NCBI GenBank assembly: GCA_964463485.1
Contig: CAYXDO010000041.1
Coordinates: forward strand, 1-64,000
Reading direction: 5' to 3'
Source: CAYXDO01 sp964463485
GTDB lineage: Bacteria; Myxococcota; Kuafuiibacteriia; Kuafuiibacteriales; Kuafuiibacteriaceae
DNA: 64,000 nucleotides
The translations under genes were made by a program, and so were the position numbers. Shown in pieces: positions 46,004-55,327 of the stretch; the stretch's first letter is position 1, and every line of letters begins with the position of its first letter. The notes beneath the pieces are model-generated. The model made no database searches, was not told the DNA's origin, and saw only the letters and a program-made list of their open reading frames with translations.

Positions 46004-46777
46004 TCAGAGGTCTTGCCAGTCCAGGCTGAGCTCATCCTGGACAACCCAGCGTGCCATCGCGGCGAACGGGGCCTCCGCCGCGACCGACTCGGCGAGCTCC
46101 TGCCCTGTTCTCTGAATCTCGTCCGAGCGACCGAATCGCAGCCCCTCTTTCATCCGAACCGTTAGGCGTTGGGCTCTTTTGTAGAGCGTCTGCCGCGCCT
46201 TGACGAGCTCGGTCCGATTCAGCCCGCAGGTCTGAATCGTCGCTCGCGCTCTTGCGGTCAGCGGTTCTACGAGCCCGCCTGGTGTCCAACCAAAATGCTC
46301 AGCGGAGTCGAACGCCTCGAACGGATGCAGGAGCAGCGGCTGCTCGCTGGCTTCGACGCCTTCGGTCGGCGCGATGCGAGCTCCTTCGAGGGGAAAGAGG
46401 TTGCGCTTCCAGAGCCGATTGCAGGCGCTGCAGGCGAGGAGCCAGTTGCTCCAAGCGTAGGCTGTCCACCAGTATCCAGGCCCGATGGGCACTTGAGTCG
46501 GCGGTTCGGTCGCGTCGATCGGTGGCTCCGCTCGCCAGCGAGTGACGAGAGTCTTGGGTCGGTAGTGCTCCACGTCCAACTCGAACTTGAGATCTCGCGG
46601 TCTCTCGCAGAAACCGCATTTCGGTGGGCCAAGGATCGACTTGTATTCGGCCCAGAGCGATCGGAAGTCGCTCTCGGCAGGTGCGCGTAATGCGACCGTG
46701 CTCCTGAGCTTCTGGAGCTCCGCGAGCGCTCGCTTTCCGAATTCCGGCGGTGCAGGGGGCCCGACGTAGGAGATCAC
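46004..46777 (-). CDS. HNH nuclease, PtuB-like (Septu effector)
   Basis: This 257-residue protein begins at GTG 46777, overlapping the upstream stop by 4 bp. It shows zinc-binding CGFC (54-57), DVEHYRPK (68-75, catalytic His71), and CSACNRLWKRNLFP (116-129) with the second Cys pair, Asn120 and the following basic/Asn residues. This arrangement is that of HNH nucleases in the TIGR02646/PtuB family, which pair with PtuA ATPases in Septu anti-phage systems and with some retrons. The C-terminal 100 residues are helical. The partner here is the preceding giant gene. A nuclease role on DNA or RNA is inferred from the family. Confidence 0.9.
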   Translation of the reverse strand: MISYVGPPAPPEFGKRALAELQKLRSTVALRAPAESDFRSLWAEYKSILGPPKCGFCERPRDLKFELDVEHYRPKTLVTRWRAEPPIDATEPPTQVPIGPGYWWTAYAWSNWLLACSACNRLWKRNLFPLEGARIAPTEGVEASEQPLLLHPFEAFDSAEHFGWTPGGLVEPLTARARATIQTCGLNRTELVKARQTLYKRAQRLTVRMKEGLRFGRSDEIQRTGQELAESVAAEAPFAAMARWVVQDELSLDWQDL

Positions 46778-49700
46778 TTCTTCGGTTTCTTCGACGAGCG
46801 AAGAATCTCCGAGAGCTTCTTGCCCTCTTCGGGACTGAGCCTTCGCGTGGACGCGTCACTCATCGCGGTCACGGTGTCGCCGAACTTTCCGAGGCGCTCG
46901 CGAAGGGCCTCCTCGACAGGGACGCGCTTCGGATCCTCGCGCTCGAGCCCGTCTCGCACCATCTGACGGTGCGTCGCAAGGAGCTCGCGGGTGTCGGCAT
47001 CAAAGGTGCTCTCCAAGCCAAAGAGCTCGAAGAGGGCCCAGTCCACGTCCATTCCGGGTTGAATGTCCTTCTGCACCAGCTCGATCGCGTTCGAATTCCG
47101 GCGCAGCACGAAGACCTCGCCCGGCTTGGCCCCCTGAAGCGTGAGCGGGTTGTGAGTTGTGACTATGAAGCTGAGACGCGGAAACAAGCGGCGAAGATCC
47201 CCGATGATGTTGAGCTGCCAGACCGGGTGCAGGTGAAGATCGATCTCGTCGATCAACACTAGCCCCGTCATCGTCTCGAGTAAGTTCGGTGGAACGGGCT
47301 CGTCCAAGTCGCGGCGGCCGTCGACCCAACGCGCGATGAGGTCGACGACCCAGCCCGCCGTCGTGAGATAGCCATCGCTGAGTCGCTCGAGGGGGAGGCG
47401 GCCGAAGGCCCGGTGATGGACGAAGATATTGCCTCCCGTGGCTTCGATCCGCTCGAGCTGCAGGAGCTTGCAGAGCGCCTGCTCGACTGCGTTCCAAATC
47501 GCGCGGCGTGTTCCCGGATTCCCGCTTGCAGACGGGGTTTCCTGCTCCTTGATCGCTTGGTAGTCGAGGTCCTTGAGCCACTCCACGGCGGCAACCAACG
47601 ACGTGGGACGCTCGAAGAGGCTGAGTACCTCCGCAAGCGGGTCTCGAAGCGCCGGGCTGCGATCGGGCTCGCCTCGGGCGGTACCTCGCCGCACGCCGTA
47701 GGCGGCCACCCACGGGAGTTCGTCGTCGTGAATTCGGTCCGAGACGATCGATTCGAGCGCAAACTCTCGACCCTCGCGCCGAAGAACGAAACCTACCTTG
47801 CCCAGGTTGAGTCTGAGTTGGACCCGAGCCTCGGCACCATTTCGGAGGAGCGAGACACGCTCGTCGATCAGCTTCTCGGCGCGCTTCGGGGGAAGTAGAG
47901 CCAAAGTCAGCGCGCGGAGCAGCGTCGTCTTTCCCGTTCCATTCTCGCCGACGATGATCACCCACTGCCCAATCGCAGGGTCGGAGAGAGGGAACGGGTC
48001 CGAAACGGCGGGTGTCTCGACGAACGGGCCGACCTGACTGAGCTCGGAGAGCTCGATGATTCGGGGCGGAACCGCTTCGGCGTCACGAAGGTCCGGGAAC
48101 CGGCCGGGGAGCTGGTGCTTCGCCCACGAAGCCTCGTCCGCGAACGCCGCCGGCTGCAATCGATCGATCACCTGGCTCAAAGTAACGAGTCCGGATGTTC
48201 GATTGTCCGAAGGTGCGAGAGACTCGAGAATGCGAGCGAGCAACTCGGCATCCCCGGGCAGCGGATTGGGTCGCCTTTCGATGACGGCGAAGATCACCGA
48301 AAGTCCTTCGTCGCTGTCCGATTGTCGCAGCTGTCCAATCAGCTCGTCGAGCCGGTCGCCGACAGGCCTGTTCACGAGGATTGAGAAAGCCGCGTGAATC
48401 GACTTCAGGTGACCTGGCGCGTCGACGGCGAGAGGGGGGATCGTCAATCTTCCGAGATCAGCGTCTCCGGCGATCAGCGGCGCCAGGTAGGTCAGGAGCC
48501 CAACGCGCTGGGGTGAGGCGTTGAGCTCATCGATCAGCTGATCACCCGGCAGAGTCCCGCCTGCCGCTTTGTAGAAGCGAGCTCGACGTGCCTCTTGCGC
48601 CGTCTGACCTCGCTGGTCGAGCCACTGGAACCAAACGGCCGAGTCGGGACCGGAGAGATCAGGGAACGGGCATTCGTCGAGGATACCGAGGTTTCGCTGG
48701 GCTTCGATGGGGAGAGAGGCCCAACTCAGAACAGCGCTCAGGGATCCGACGTGCGGTCCGACCGTGCAACCCGAGGACAGGATGGCGTCCGCGAGCCTTC
48801 GTGCGCCTTCCTCGTTCGACTTCAGCGCCTCGTAGTCAGCTGGTCGCAGCATCCAAAAGGGCGCGCCCCGAGCTCCGAGATCGGGGTCCAATCCCCAAGG
48901 CGTGGTCAGCGTGTGGACCAAGTCTTCTTGACTGAACCCACTGGACAGCCAGCGGTCCTGCGCTCTCCTCCAGACATCCGGATCTCCGAGTTGGCCCTCC
49001 CGAGCTTGATTTGCCATTTCTCGGAAATCCTGCGGACGTCGGGCAGCCGTTAGACAAGTCGACATCACGAACGAACACGAGAACAGCCACCTCTCTCTGA
49101 ACGCGGTGGGTTCAGCGAACACCTCGAGCGCCTTCGCCAGGTTCTCCGTCGACGGGTGAGTCTCGAACTCCGCGGTCGCCCGCCACGCTCGCCACGGGCC
49201 GGACTCGGGGCTTCGGAGCGCCAGCAACTCGTGCCAAGCTGAGTCAGCGCCGCCGAGCGTACCAAGACTTGCACAGAAAGGAGTGTCCGATGACTCCACG
49301 CGGACGTTGCGCACCCGTGGGAACTGAAGCGCTCGCCGTGTCAGCGAGCTCGAATTCGCGTCGTCGTCGCCGCGCCAACTGTGCTTCAGTAGCGCGAGCG
49401 GCGAGAACCACTCGAGGTGCTCGTCGAAGGATGTCCACATCCAAGGCGCGAAGGGGTATTGCAGCTCTTGCATACTCTTTGCGGCCGAACTCGCGGCTCG
49501 CTGCGAGTCAAGGAACCTTCCGGCCACCGCGGCAGCGGCCTCGAGCGCGTTCTCGGCGAGCCCGTGGAGGATACGCCACGCACTCCGGTCCGTCGAGTCA
49601 CGACTCAGGCGCTGCTCGACCAGCTCCAGGTATTGATTCTGATACCGAGAACGCGCGGCAAGCCGACCGAGGCGATATTCGAACTCTGGGGAGACCAACG

Positions 49701-51471
49701 AACCGGCGTTTGCTGCGCTAGCAACGATCTCACTCCAACCCGTGAGTACGGCGGGCGGTGCGTAGGCATGCGTTTCCTCGAGGAGGTACAGCGCCAACTC
49801 GGCGCCGAGGCGAGCGACTTTGGGACCCAACCCTCTGTGACCCTCATCCAGGTCTCTGCAGGTTCGTTCGAGGGCGTGGGCGATGGCCTGGCGTGACCCC
49901 TGAGTCTGCTCGACGGCCCGGCTCGCGACGAACCCCAGGACGTTGCGCCAGTGGGAGCTCCCGCCGATCTCCCTGAAGAGCTCGCCGAAATCTACGGGAC
50001 ACTCCAGCAATGCCTCAGCGGCGAAGAACTCCTGGATGGAACGTAGCCCGAACGCGATCGAACGCGGGGTCGGGCACTGAAGGAGTACCAGTCGTTCGCT
50101 GGTAAAACGGCTGAGCCGGGCTACCCAACCCTCGACGTCGTCCGTCTCGCCCTCCTCGTCGAGCAGATCCCGGATCATCTGTCGAAAATCTCGCAGCGAC
50201 AAGCGTGCTCGCGAGCTGCTCGCGGCGGAGCGGACGTGAAGCGCCAGGCCCGCACGCACGTGGAGGGCTCGAAGGCGCCGTTCATCGCCTCGGGTGATGC
50301 CGTCCCGGAGACTTTTCTGAACTTCGCGGCTGAAGGTAATTTCAAAAAACCGATTGAAAAGCTTGAACCGCGAGCTCGGTAACTCGCCCTCTTGCGCGAC
50401 CATCAACGTCGCGAGTGTAACCGCGAGTGGCGTCCGAAGGAGCTCGGCGACGGCCGGCTTTGCCAACTCCCGCTTCAGCACCGGAGCCATTTCGGCGAGC
50501 TTGCCCCAGGTGGCCATCAGCCGCTCAGCATGTGCTTGAGCTTGGTCTTTGCTCAGCGGCCCGAGCGTGAGCTGATCGCACTCACCGAGCTCACCTCGGT
50601 AGCCTTCCGGTCTCGAAGTGATGAGGACGTGCGGCCCCCGAGTCTGACCTATGGCCGACCGCAACTCACTGACGAGTTGGTTTCGGTCCTCCAAATTCTC
50701 GACCTCGTCGAGCCCGTCGAATACCCAGAAGACTCGCTTCTGGGACACCAGAAGCGCTCGCAATTCGGTCGGAGACAGCGGGGCGGGCTCGGGAGCCAGG
50801 GTTGGGAGAGTCGTGTTCGAAGCAGAGTACGAAAGAAATCTCCAGACTCCGTCTGGTGCCGAGTCTCTCCGCAGGAAGTCGGAGAGCTCGGGAAGGTTGA
50901 CTCGCACCGGCGTCGCCGCAACAGGCGCCGGAATACTCAGGCGATCGCGTAGCGCAGCCAGGCCCGCGAGCACGGGGCTCGCGGCGACCCTCAGTGGTTC
51001 CTCGAGCGAGTCCTCTCGGATCAAATCCGACCGCAGCAACTGAGTCAGAATCGTCGACACCGTTGTCTTTCCGGATCCTGGTGCCCCCAACAACAGGGTG
51101 AGGCGCCCGTCGTGGTCGACAGGCTCGGTGGCTTCTCGGAGCGTCCCCGCCTCGTCGATGGAGCGAACGAGGCGAAGGACGCGGCTGCTGGCGAGCGTCC
51201 GGACAATGGTCTCGCGGGAGCCCTCCACGGGAAGGTCGACGAACAGCGCAGCCAACTCGACGTTTACGTCGGGGCCCGCTCCTGCTTCGATCAAGCGAGC
51301 GCGAGACTCGCGGACGAGCTGGATCGCTTGCCAACGCACAAAACGGGCAGGCAAATCCGACGTGCTCGGCACTTTCGACTCGTAGGGTGTGAGCAATTTC
51401 GCGTCAAGTCCACATTGGCGGGTCAGCGCTGCGCCTCTTGTCGGTTCTCTTCGAGCCGTCGTCCTACCCAC
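46774..51471 (-). CDS. STAND (NACHT) - PtuA-like ABC ATPase fusion
   Basis: This protein has 1565 residues, from GTG 51471 (GTG 51372 is an alternative). N-terminal NTPase: Walker A GAPGSGKTT (129-137), Walker B FWVFDGLDEVE (near 248-258, acidic pair), and ITSRPEGYRG (284-293). A winged-helix/arm segment reading LRSIQEFFAAEALL near 475-490 is typical of NACHT STAND proteins. Residues about 500-1150 are long, helical and unassigned. C-terminal ABC ATPase: Walker A GENGTGKTT (1175-1183), signature LERLSDGYL near 1360, Walker B GLVLIDEIDLHLHP near 1400-1413, switch TTHNP near 1440; no TOPRIM follows. This is the PtuA pattern. It overlaps the HNH gene by 4 bp. Confidence 0.85.
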   Translation of the reverse strand: MGRTTARREPTRGAALTRQCGLDAKLLTPYESKVPSTSDLPARFVRWQAIQLVRESRARLIEAGAGPDVNVELAALFVDLPVEGSRETIVRTLASSRVLRLVRSIDEAGTLREATEPVDHDGRLTLLLGAPGSGKTTVSTILTQLLRSDLIREDSLEEPLRVAASPVLAGLAALRDRLSIPAPVAATPVRVNLPELSDFLRRDSAPDGVWRFLSYSASNTTLPTLAPEPAPLSPTELRALLVSQKRVFWVFDGLDEVENLEDRNQLVSELRSAIGQTRGPHVLITSRPEGYRGELGECDQLTLGPLSKDQAQAHAERLMATWGKLAEMAPVLKRELAKPAVAELLRTPLAVTLATLMVAQEGELPSSRFKLFNRFFEITFSREVQKSLRDGITRGDERRLRALHVRAGLALHVRSAASSSRARLSLRDFRQMIRDLLDEEGETDDVEGWVARLSRFTSERLVLLQCPTPRSIAFGLRSIQEFFAAEALLECPVDFGELFREIGGSSHWRNVLGFVASRAVEQTQGSRQAIAHALERTCRDLDEGHRGLGPKVARLGAELALYLLEETHAYAPPAVLTGWSEIVASAANAGSLVSPEFEYRLGRLAARSRYQNQYLELVEQRLSRDSTDRSAWRILHGLAENALEAAAAVAGRFLDSQRAASSAAKSMQELQYPFAPWMWTSFDEHLEWFSPLALLKHSWRGDDDANSSSLTRRALQFPRVRNVRVESSDTPFCASLGTLGGADSAWHELLALRSPESGPWRAWRATAEFETHPSTENLAKALEVFAEPTAFRERWLFSCSFVMSTCLTAARRPQDFREMANQAREGQLGDPDVWRRAQDRWLSSGFSQEDLVHTLTTPWGLDPDLGARGAPFWMLRPADYEALKSNEEGARRLADAILSSGCTVGPHVGSLSAVLSWASLPIEAQRNLGILDECPFPDLSGPDSAVWFQWLDQRGQTAQEARRARFYKAAGGTLPGDQLIDELNASPQRVGLLTYLAPLIAGDADLGRLTIPPLAVDAPGHLKSIHAAFSILVNRPVGDRLDELIGQLRQSDSDEGLSVIFAVIERRPNPLPGDAELLARILESLAPSDNRTSGLVTLSQVIDRLQPAAFADEASWAKHQLPGRFPDLRDAEAVPPRIIELSELSQVGPFVETPAVSDPFPLSDPAIGQWVIIVGENGTGKTTLLRALTLALLPPKRAEKLIDERVSLLRNGAEARVQLRLNLGKVGFVLRREGREFALESIVSDRIHDDELPWVAAYGVRRGTARGEPDRSPALRDPLAEVLSLFERPTSLVAAVEWLKDLDYQAIKEQETPSASGNPGTRRAIWNAVEQALCKLLQLERIEATGGNIFVHHRAFGRLPLERLSDGYLTTAGWVVDLIARWVDGRRDLDEPVPPNLLETMTGLVLIDEIDLHLHPVWQLNIIGDLRRLFPRLSFIVTTHNPLTLQGAKPGEVFVLRRNSNAIELVQKDIQPGMDVDWALFELFGLESTFDADTRELLATHRQMVRDGLEREDPKRVPVEEALRERLGKFGDTVTAMSDASTRRLSPEEGKKLSEILRSSKKPKK

Positions 51472-51678
51472 GAGTCGGTCGGTCTTGCATCAACTCCGAC
51501 TTGATTCGGCTCCTTCGACTCTCCTCCGAGGTAGATCGTCCCGAGGAGCTTTCGGTTTTCGGATGACCGTCTTGTCGAACTCACCGAGCCTCGGGCCGCT
51601 CAAATCAGACCTTCGAGAAGACGAACGGGTGGAGCACCGTGGTGTGATCGTCCATGGGACGATGTAAGATGACCCGAG
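51472..51678. other. Divergent intergenic region upstream of defence operon
   Basis: These 207 bp between the NACHT-PtuA gene and the next gene must hold promoters for at least the minus-strand operon. I see no repeat, tRNA or integrase remnant; promoter boxes cannot be assigned with confidence. Confidence 0.4.
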
Positions 51679-52179
51679 TTGGACCTCCTCATCGCCCACC
51701 GCGGTCGCCGCGTCGTCGTTGCTGCGCGAGCCTCACCTCCGTTCGTGCCGCAGGCGCTCGTGCTGGAGGAGGACACTTTCATGGTGCTGAGCGCGGACGC
51801 CGAGCTTCGCGAGCCCAAGGCGCATCCTTTGCAGATCTTCACCGCGCTGTTGGACCTCGAGCCGAAGGCCATCGGGGAGGCCGTGGAGTGCGGTGGCGCG
51901 CCGAGCAAAGTCCTGGCGATCGTTCATGACACCGCTTTGGAGCCGACCACGAGCCTCGAGTTCGTACGAGTCGCGATGGACTCGGTCGCGGAGCTTTCTA
52001 CCCGTAGGGGCTGGTCGCGCCTTGGAGTCGAGGTGCTCGGAACGATCCACGGAAAGCTCGGGCTCGACGAGGTTCTTCCGCGGATCCTCGAGGCTCTGCC
52101 GGACAACGTGACCGACGTCTGGCTGATCCCGCGGGAGGGGCAAGAGGACCTCGTCGGTGCGTGGCTCCGACGACCGTGA
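51679..52179 (+). CDS. Conserved hypothetical soluble protein
   Basis: This 166-residue frame begins at a TTG and reads as a continuous alpha/beta domain (RRVVVAARASPPF; QALVLEEDTFMVLSADAEL; SKVLAIVHDTALEP; LGVEVLGTIHGKLGLD). An internal ATG at 51781 has an excellent GGAGGAGG eight bases upstream, but the residues before it already look like folded protein, so I keep the longer version. No signal peptide or catalytic motif is seen. It may belong to a family widespread in Myxococcota, which I recall only vaguely. It is divergent from the defence operon and is not obviously part of it. Confidence 0.6.
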   Translation: MDLLIAHRGRRVVVAARASPPFVPQALVLEEDTFMVLSADAELREPKAHPLQIFTALLDLEPKAIGEAVECGGAPSKVLAIVHDTALEPTTSLEFVRVAMDSVAELSTRRGWSRLGVEVLGTIHGKLGLDEVLPRILEALPDNVTDVWLIPREGQEDLVGAWLRRP

Positions 52180-52242
52180 CCGCGCCCAAGTGATCGACGC
52201 TCGTTGACCCCTTTGAAAGCCCGTGTGAAGTTCCCGCCGCCC

Positions 52243-53955
52243 ATGCGAGTACGCTCACTTCTCCCATTCTTCTGGACCGTTCCGTTGGCCCTCGCGACGG
52301 CCTGTGAAGAGGTCGCGAACAACAACGGAGACGCCGGCCCCAACGACGCGGGATCCGGCTGCGGCTATTACCAACCGGTCGAGCACGTATCGAACACGGC
52401 CAAGGCCGAAGCCACGTTGCCCACCGACAAGAGCGAGAAGTTCTTGGTGGTAGCCTACGCGACGTCGGAGCTTCGAACGAACGAGACGACGGACGTCACG
52501 TACACGAAGGCAACGCCCGGCGGCCTGATTCCAGGCGGTCGGACCTTCTCGTCCAAAGAGCCGCTGGATCCCGAGCTCGTCTCTTACTACGCCAAGCTCG
52601 AGCGTCGGATCGCGGCCGAAGCGACGTTGCGTGCCCGTTCCAAGCAAGGTCCGCTCACTCAGCCGGTGAAAGGCGGGACTTCGGTGCGCTCTTATACTGA
52701 TCCGAGGCTCGGGCGACAGTCTCAGTCTGCCGCGTGTACCGCCGAGGATCCTGGCGTCTGCAAGGCCGACAAGGCGATCTGCGTGATTCCGGAAGGGACC
52801 ACGAACGGCACCTGCGCTTCCTCCGTGAGCCTCAAGTTCGCGCTTACGGATCCGCAGAACCCGGTCGCCGTGACGGCCACGGTCAAGGCCGTGACCGACG
52901 GCGTCGCGATCGTCGTCGATGACGCCGACACGCTCTCCGACGCCGACGCCGATGCCCTGGCGAAGCGATTCGACGAGCAGATCGCGCCCATTGATCACGC
53001 GATCTTCGGCGAGCCGGTCCAGAACGGAAGAGACTTCGACGGAAACGGGGTCACTACGATCTTCGTGACGTCCAAGCTCTCTGGGCTCGGCGACGACATC
53101 GTCGGCATTTTCTTCAGCGACGACCTACGTCCGAGCGGCGAGGCGGCGCACTCGAACGTCTCCGACCTGTTGTACGTGAAGCCGACGGGACCCTCTGCAA
53201 ATCTGGACCAACTCAGCGGCACGATCGCGCACGAGTACCAGCATCTCATCAATTTCTACGCGAAGGTCGTGAAGAGCCGCTCGGACCGCGAGGCCGCATG
53301 GCTCGACGAAGGCCTAGGTGTGTTCGCGGAAGACATCACTGGCTACGGCGAGGACGCGTACGCGACGCACTACGCTTATCTCCAGGATCCAAGCAACTAC
53401 TCGCTCACCGGCAACGGAGTGCTCGGGTCGGGAGACTCGATTCAGCGTCGTGGCCTGGCGAGCTTGTTCGTACGGTATCTCTTCGAGCAGACCGGCGGCG
53501 CTGACTTCGGTGCAACGCCGGCAGGCGCGGGCGCTACGGCCATCAAAGGTATCGTGCAGGGCTCCGACATCGAGCTCGAGGCGGTCGCCAAGCTCGACGC
53601 GAGGACCGTGCATCAGTGGATCGGTGACTTCATGCTCGCGCTCGCCGCCGACGGAATCGCCGAGTACGACTGTTTCGCTCGGTACTCCTTCGCGACGCCG
53701 GAGACGGTAGCCTACACCGGCATTCGGCGCGGAGTGAACCTGCGCGGGACGTTCACCGCCGGATCGCGAACGATCAATTTTCAGGGGCCCGTGACGAATA
53801 CTCTGGAGGCCGAGAGCGTCCCATTCGCGTGGAACGCGGGCGACTTCCGCACGGTCGATGGAAAAGGGCTCAAGATCTCTGCTTCGGTCCCGTCCGATGG
53901 GTTCGACGGGGATCTCGAGCGCGTCGGACTTTGGGCCATTCCGCTCGTAAGGTGA
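52243..53955 (+). CDS. M30-like zinc metallopeptidase lipoprotein
   Basis: This 570-residue protein starts at ATG 52243 (a TTG at 52204 is weaker), which opens a signal with lipobox ALATAC. The catalytic region has HEYQH (330-334) followed by WLDEGLGVFAED (Glu near 354), matching the HExxH...E arrangement of hyicolysin-type (M30) peptidases. A short Cys segment (CTAEDPGVCKADKAICV) precedes it, and a Thr/Gly-rich C-terminal half, probably beta, follows. It is likely a surface or outer-membrane protease. The next three genes encode secreted proteins on the same strand, possibly co-expressed. Confidence 0.85.
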   Translation: MRVRSLLPFFWTVPLALATACEEVANNNGDAGPNDAGSGCGYYQPVEHVSNTAKAEATLPTDKSEKFLVVAYATSELRTNETTDVTYTKATPGGLIPGGRTFSSKEPLDPELVSYYAKLERRIAAEATLRARSKQGPLTQPVKGGTSVRSYTDPRLGRQSQSAACTAEDPGVCKADKAICVIPEGTTNGTCASSVSLKFALTDPQNPVAVTATVKAVTDGVAIVVDDADTLSDADADALAKRFDEQIAPIDHAIFGEPVQNGRDFDGNGVTTIFVTSKLSGLGDDIVGIFFSDDLRPSGEAAHSNVSDLLYVKPTGPSANLDQLSGTIAHEYQHLINFYAKVVKSRSDREAAWLDEGLGVFAEDITGYGEDAYATHYAYLQDPSNYSLTGNGVLGSGDSIQRRGLASLFVRYLFEQTGGADFGATPAGAGATAIKGIVQGSDIELEAVAKLDARTVHQWIGDFMLALAADGIAEYDCFARYSFATPETVAYTGIRRGVNLRGTFTAGSRTINFQGPVTNTLEAESVPFAWNAGDFRTVDGKGLKISASVPSDGFDGDLERVGLWAIPLVR

Positions 53956-53989
53956 GCTCTTCGCCCGTTCTCTCCGCTCGGAGGTTCGA

Positions 53990-54508
53990 ATGATCTTCAG
54001 CTTACTCACGCTCGCTTTGTTGACTCAGGCTCCCTTCACGGCCGAAGGCGTGATCAAGGAAGTCTCCGGTGGTCCGGGGGGCACCGTTGCCGAGCTTCGC
54101 CTCGATGACGGGTCCAAGGTCGCGCTCCTGCCACGGGGTGAGCTTGGCGTTGAAGAGCTGCGAGCGCTTGCGACGGTGCGCGTTCGGGTCCGCGGGGAGC
54201 GCGGCGACCCCGCGGCGCCGGGCGGGAGCTACGCGAGGGTGGATGAATACGAAATCTTGGACGTTGGCAAGGGCACCGTCCCGCGACTAGGGATCCTCGC
54301 CGAGCTCGAGGTCGCGGGCGAGAAGAGGCTGGCGTTCGTCGATCAATCAGGTCGCGCCGACCTGCTTCCGAAGGGCTGGGGCCAGAAGCTCGGGGGGGCG
54401 GTCGGTGCCAAACTCTGGATGGTAGGGACGGGCAGCGGGGAGTCGTTCGCGCCCACGCGTTTCCAGATTCTCAGGCCAAGGAAGAAGACGGAGGCGCCTA
54501 CGCCGTGA
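53990..54508 (+). CDS. Secreted hypothetical protein
   Basis: This 172-residue protein has a short hydrophobic N-terminus (LLTLALLTQAPFTAEG) with plausible cleavage after position 15-18. The mature domain is strand-rich, with GGTVAELRLDDGSKVALLP and YEILDVGKGTVPRLGIL, resembling a small OB-like or SH3-like beta barrel, but no family is recognised. It lies 34 bp downstream of the metallopeptidase gene and about 58 bp upstream of the first of a paralogous pair of secreted proteins. A periplasmic location is expected. Confidence 0.65.
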   Translation: MIFSLLTLALLTQAPFTAEGVIKEVSGGPGGTVAELRLDDGSKVALLPRGELGVEELRALATVRVRVRGERGDPAAPGGSYARVDEYEILDVGKGTVPRLGILAELEVAGEKRLAFVDQSGRADLLPKGWGQKLGGAVGAKLWMVGTGSGESFAPTRFQILRPRKKTEAPTP

Positions 54509-54566
54509 GCGCGGGCAAGCGCTTGGTACGGGGCTCCGGCTCGTGAATCATCATGGAGGTTTCTCA

Positions 54567-55310
54567 ATGAACAAGTCTCTTCTCGGTGTCTTTTCGCTCG
54601 GAGGCCGGGTGGCCGCAGGGCTTGCAATCGCGTTTTCTTTCACCTGTGCTGCGCACGCAGACGGCCTCGTGAAAATGGAGGGCGGCAAGGCGCAGCCTGC
54701 CGTCGTCACCGCGTGGTCCGGCGACGGCAAGAAGATCGAGCTCGACGTGAAGAGCGGGACCGATCCTCAGGCGGTCGCGGACTCGATCAAAGACGCCATC
54801 ACCAAAGTGAAAGTGTCCGTCAAAGGCGGCAAAGTCCTGGTGATCGGCATGACTCAGGACGAGCTCCTCGTCGAGCTCGCGAAGATCGAGCTGGGCAAGG
54901 ACGATTTCGGATCCATCGCCGCCGCCACGAAGGCGGATGACGACGAGCTCGGATCGGGCTCGTCGCTCCGTGCGAAGAAGGCCGCGGATTTGGCGGCCAT
55001 GTTCAAAGACCAAGCGACGACGACCCAGGGCCAGGTCGTGAAGGTCGCGGGCGGGACTTTTCCAAATGCCGTCGTCACGATCAAAGTCCTCGTCGCTCCG
55101 TCCGGTGACTTGGCCAAGACGATCCGAAAAGGCGCCAGCATCCACTTCAAGCCCGTCTACAAGATGAAAGATGGGAAGGTCGATTGGTCCGACGAAGACA
55201 ATCAACTCAACGTAGGGGCGTACTTCTTGAAGGAGAAGGACAGCGTCCGAATCAAGATCGGTAAGGAGGAGAAGGGAACTTACGAGGCCGTGATCATCGA
55301 GCGGCCGTAG
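54567..55310 (+). CDS. Secreted protein, member 1 of a paralogous pair
   Basis: This 247-residue protein begins at ATG 54567, with GGAGG (54555-54559) seven bases upstream; eight codons further upstream are open but carry no signal. Its signal peptide is cleaved near AAHA-D. A central block, AITKVKVSVKGGKVLVIG followed by DELLVELAKIEL, and then LGSGSSLRAKKA, recur in the next gene. A C-terminal half predicted as beta follows. The central GGKVLV-x-G unit may be a small ferredoxin-like fold. Function is unknown; I would expect a periplasmic or extracellular role. Confidence 0.75.
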   Translation: MNKSLLGVFSLGGRVAAGLAIAFSFTCAAHADGLVKMEGGKAQPAVVTAWSGDGKKIELDVKSGTDPQAVADSIKDAITKVKVSVKGGKVLVIGMTQDELLVELAKIELGKDDFGSIAAATKADDDELGSGSSLRAKKAADLAAMFKDQATTTQGQVVKVAGGTFPNAVVTIKVLVAPSGDLAKTIRKGASIHFKPVYKMKDGKVDWSDEDNQLNVGAYFLKEKDSVRIKIGKEEKGTYEAVIIERP

Positions 55311-55327
55311 GTCCTTTCGGAGGATTC

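Noticed and set aside
46004..46777. Homing endonuclease or group I intron origin for the HNH gene
   Set aside because: The zinc-bracketed EHYRP...CSACN arrangement and 4-bp overlap with the ATPase gene fit PtuB better.
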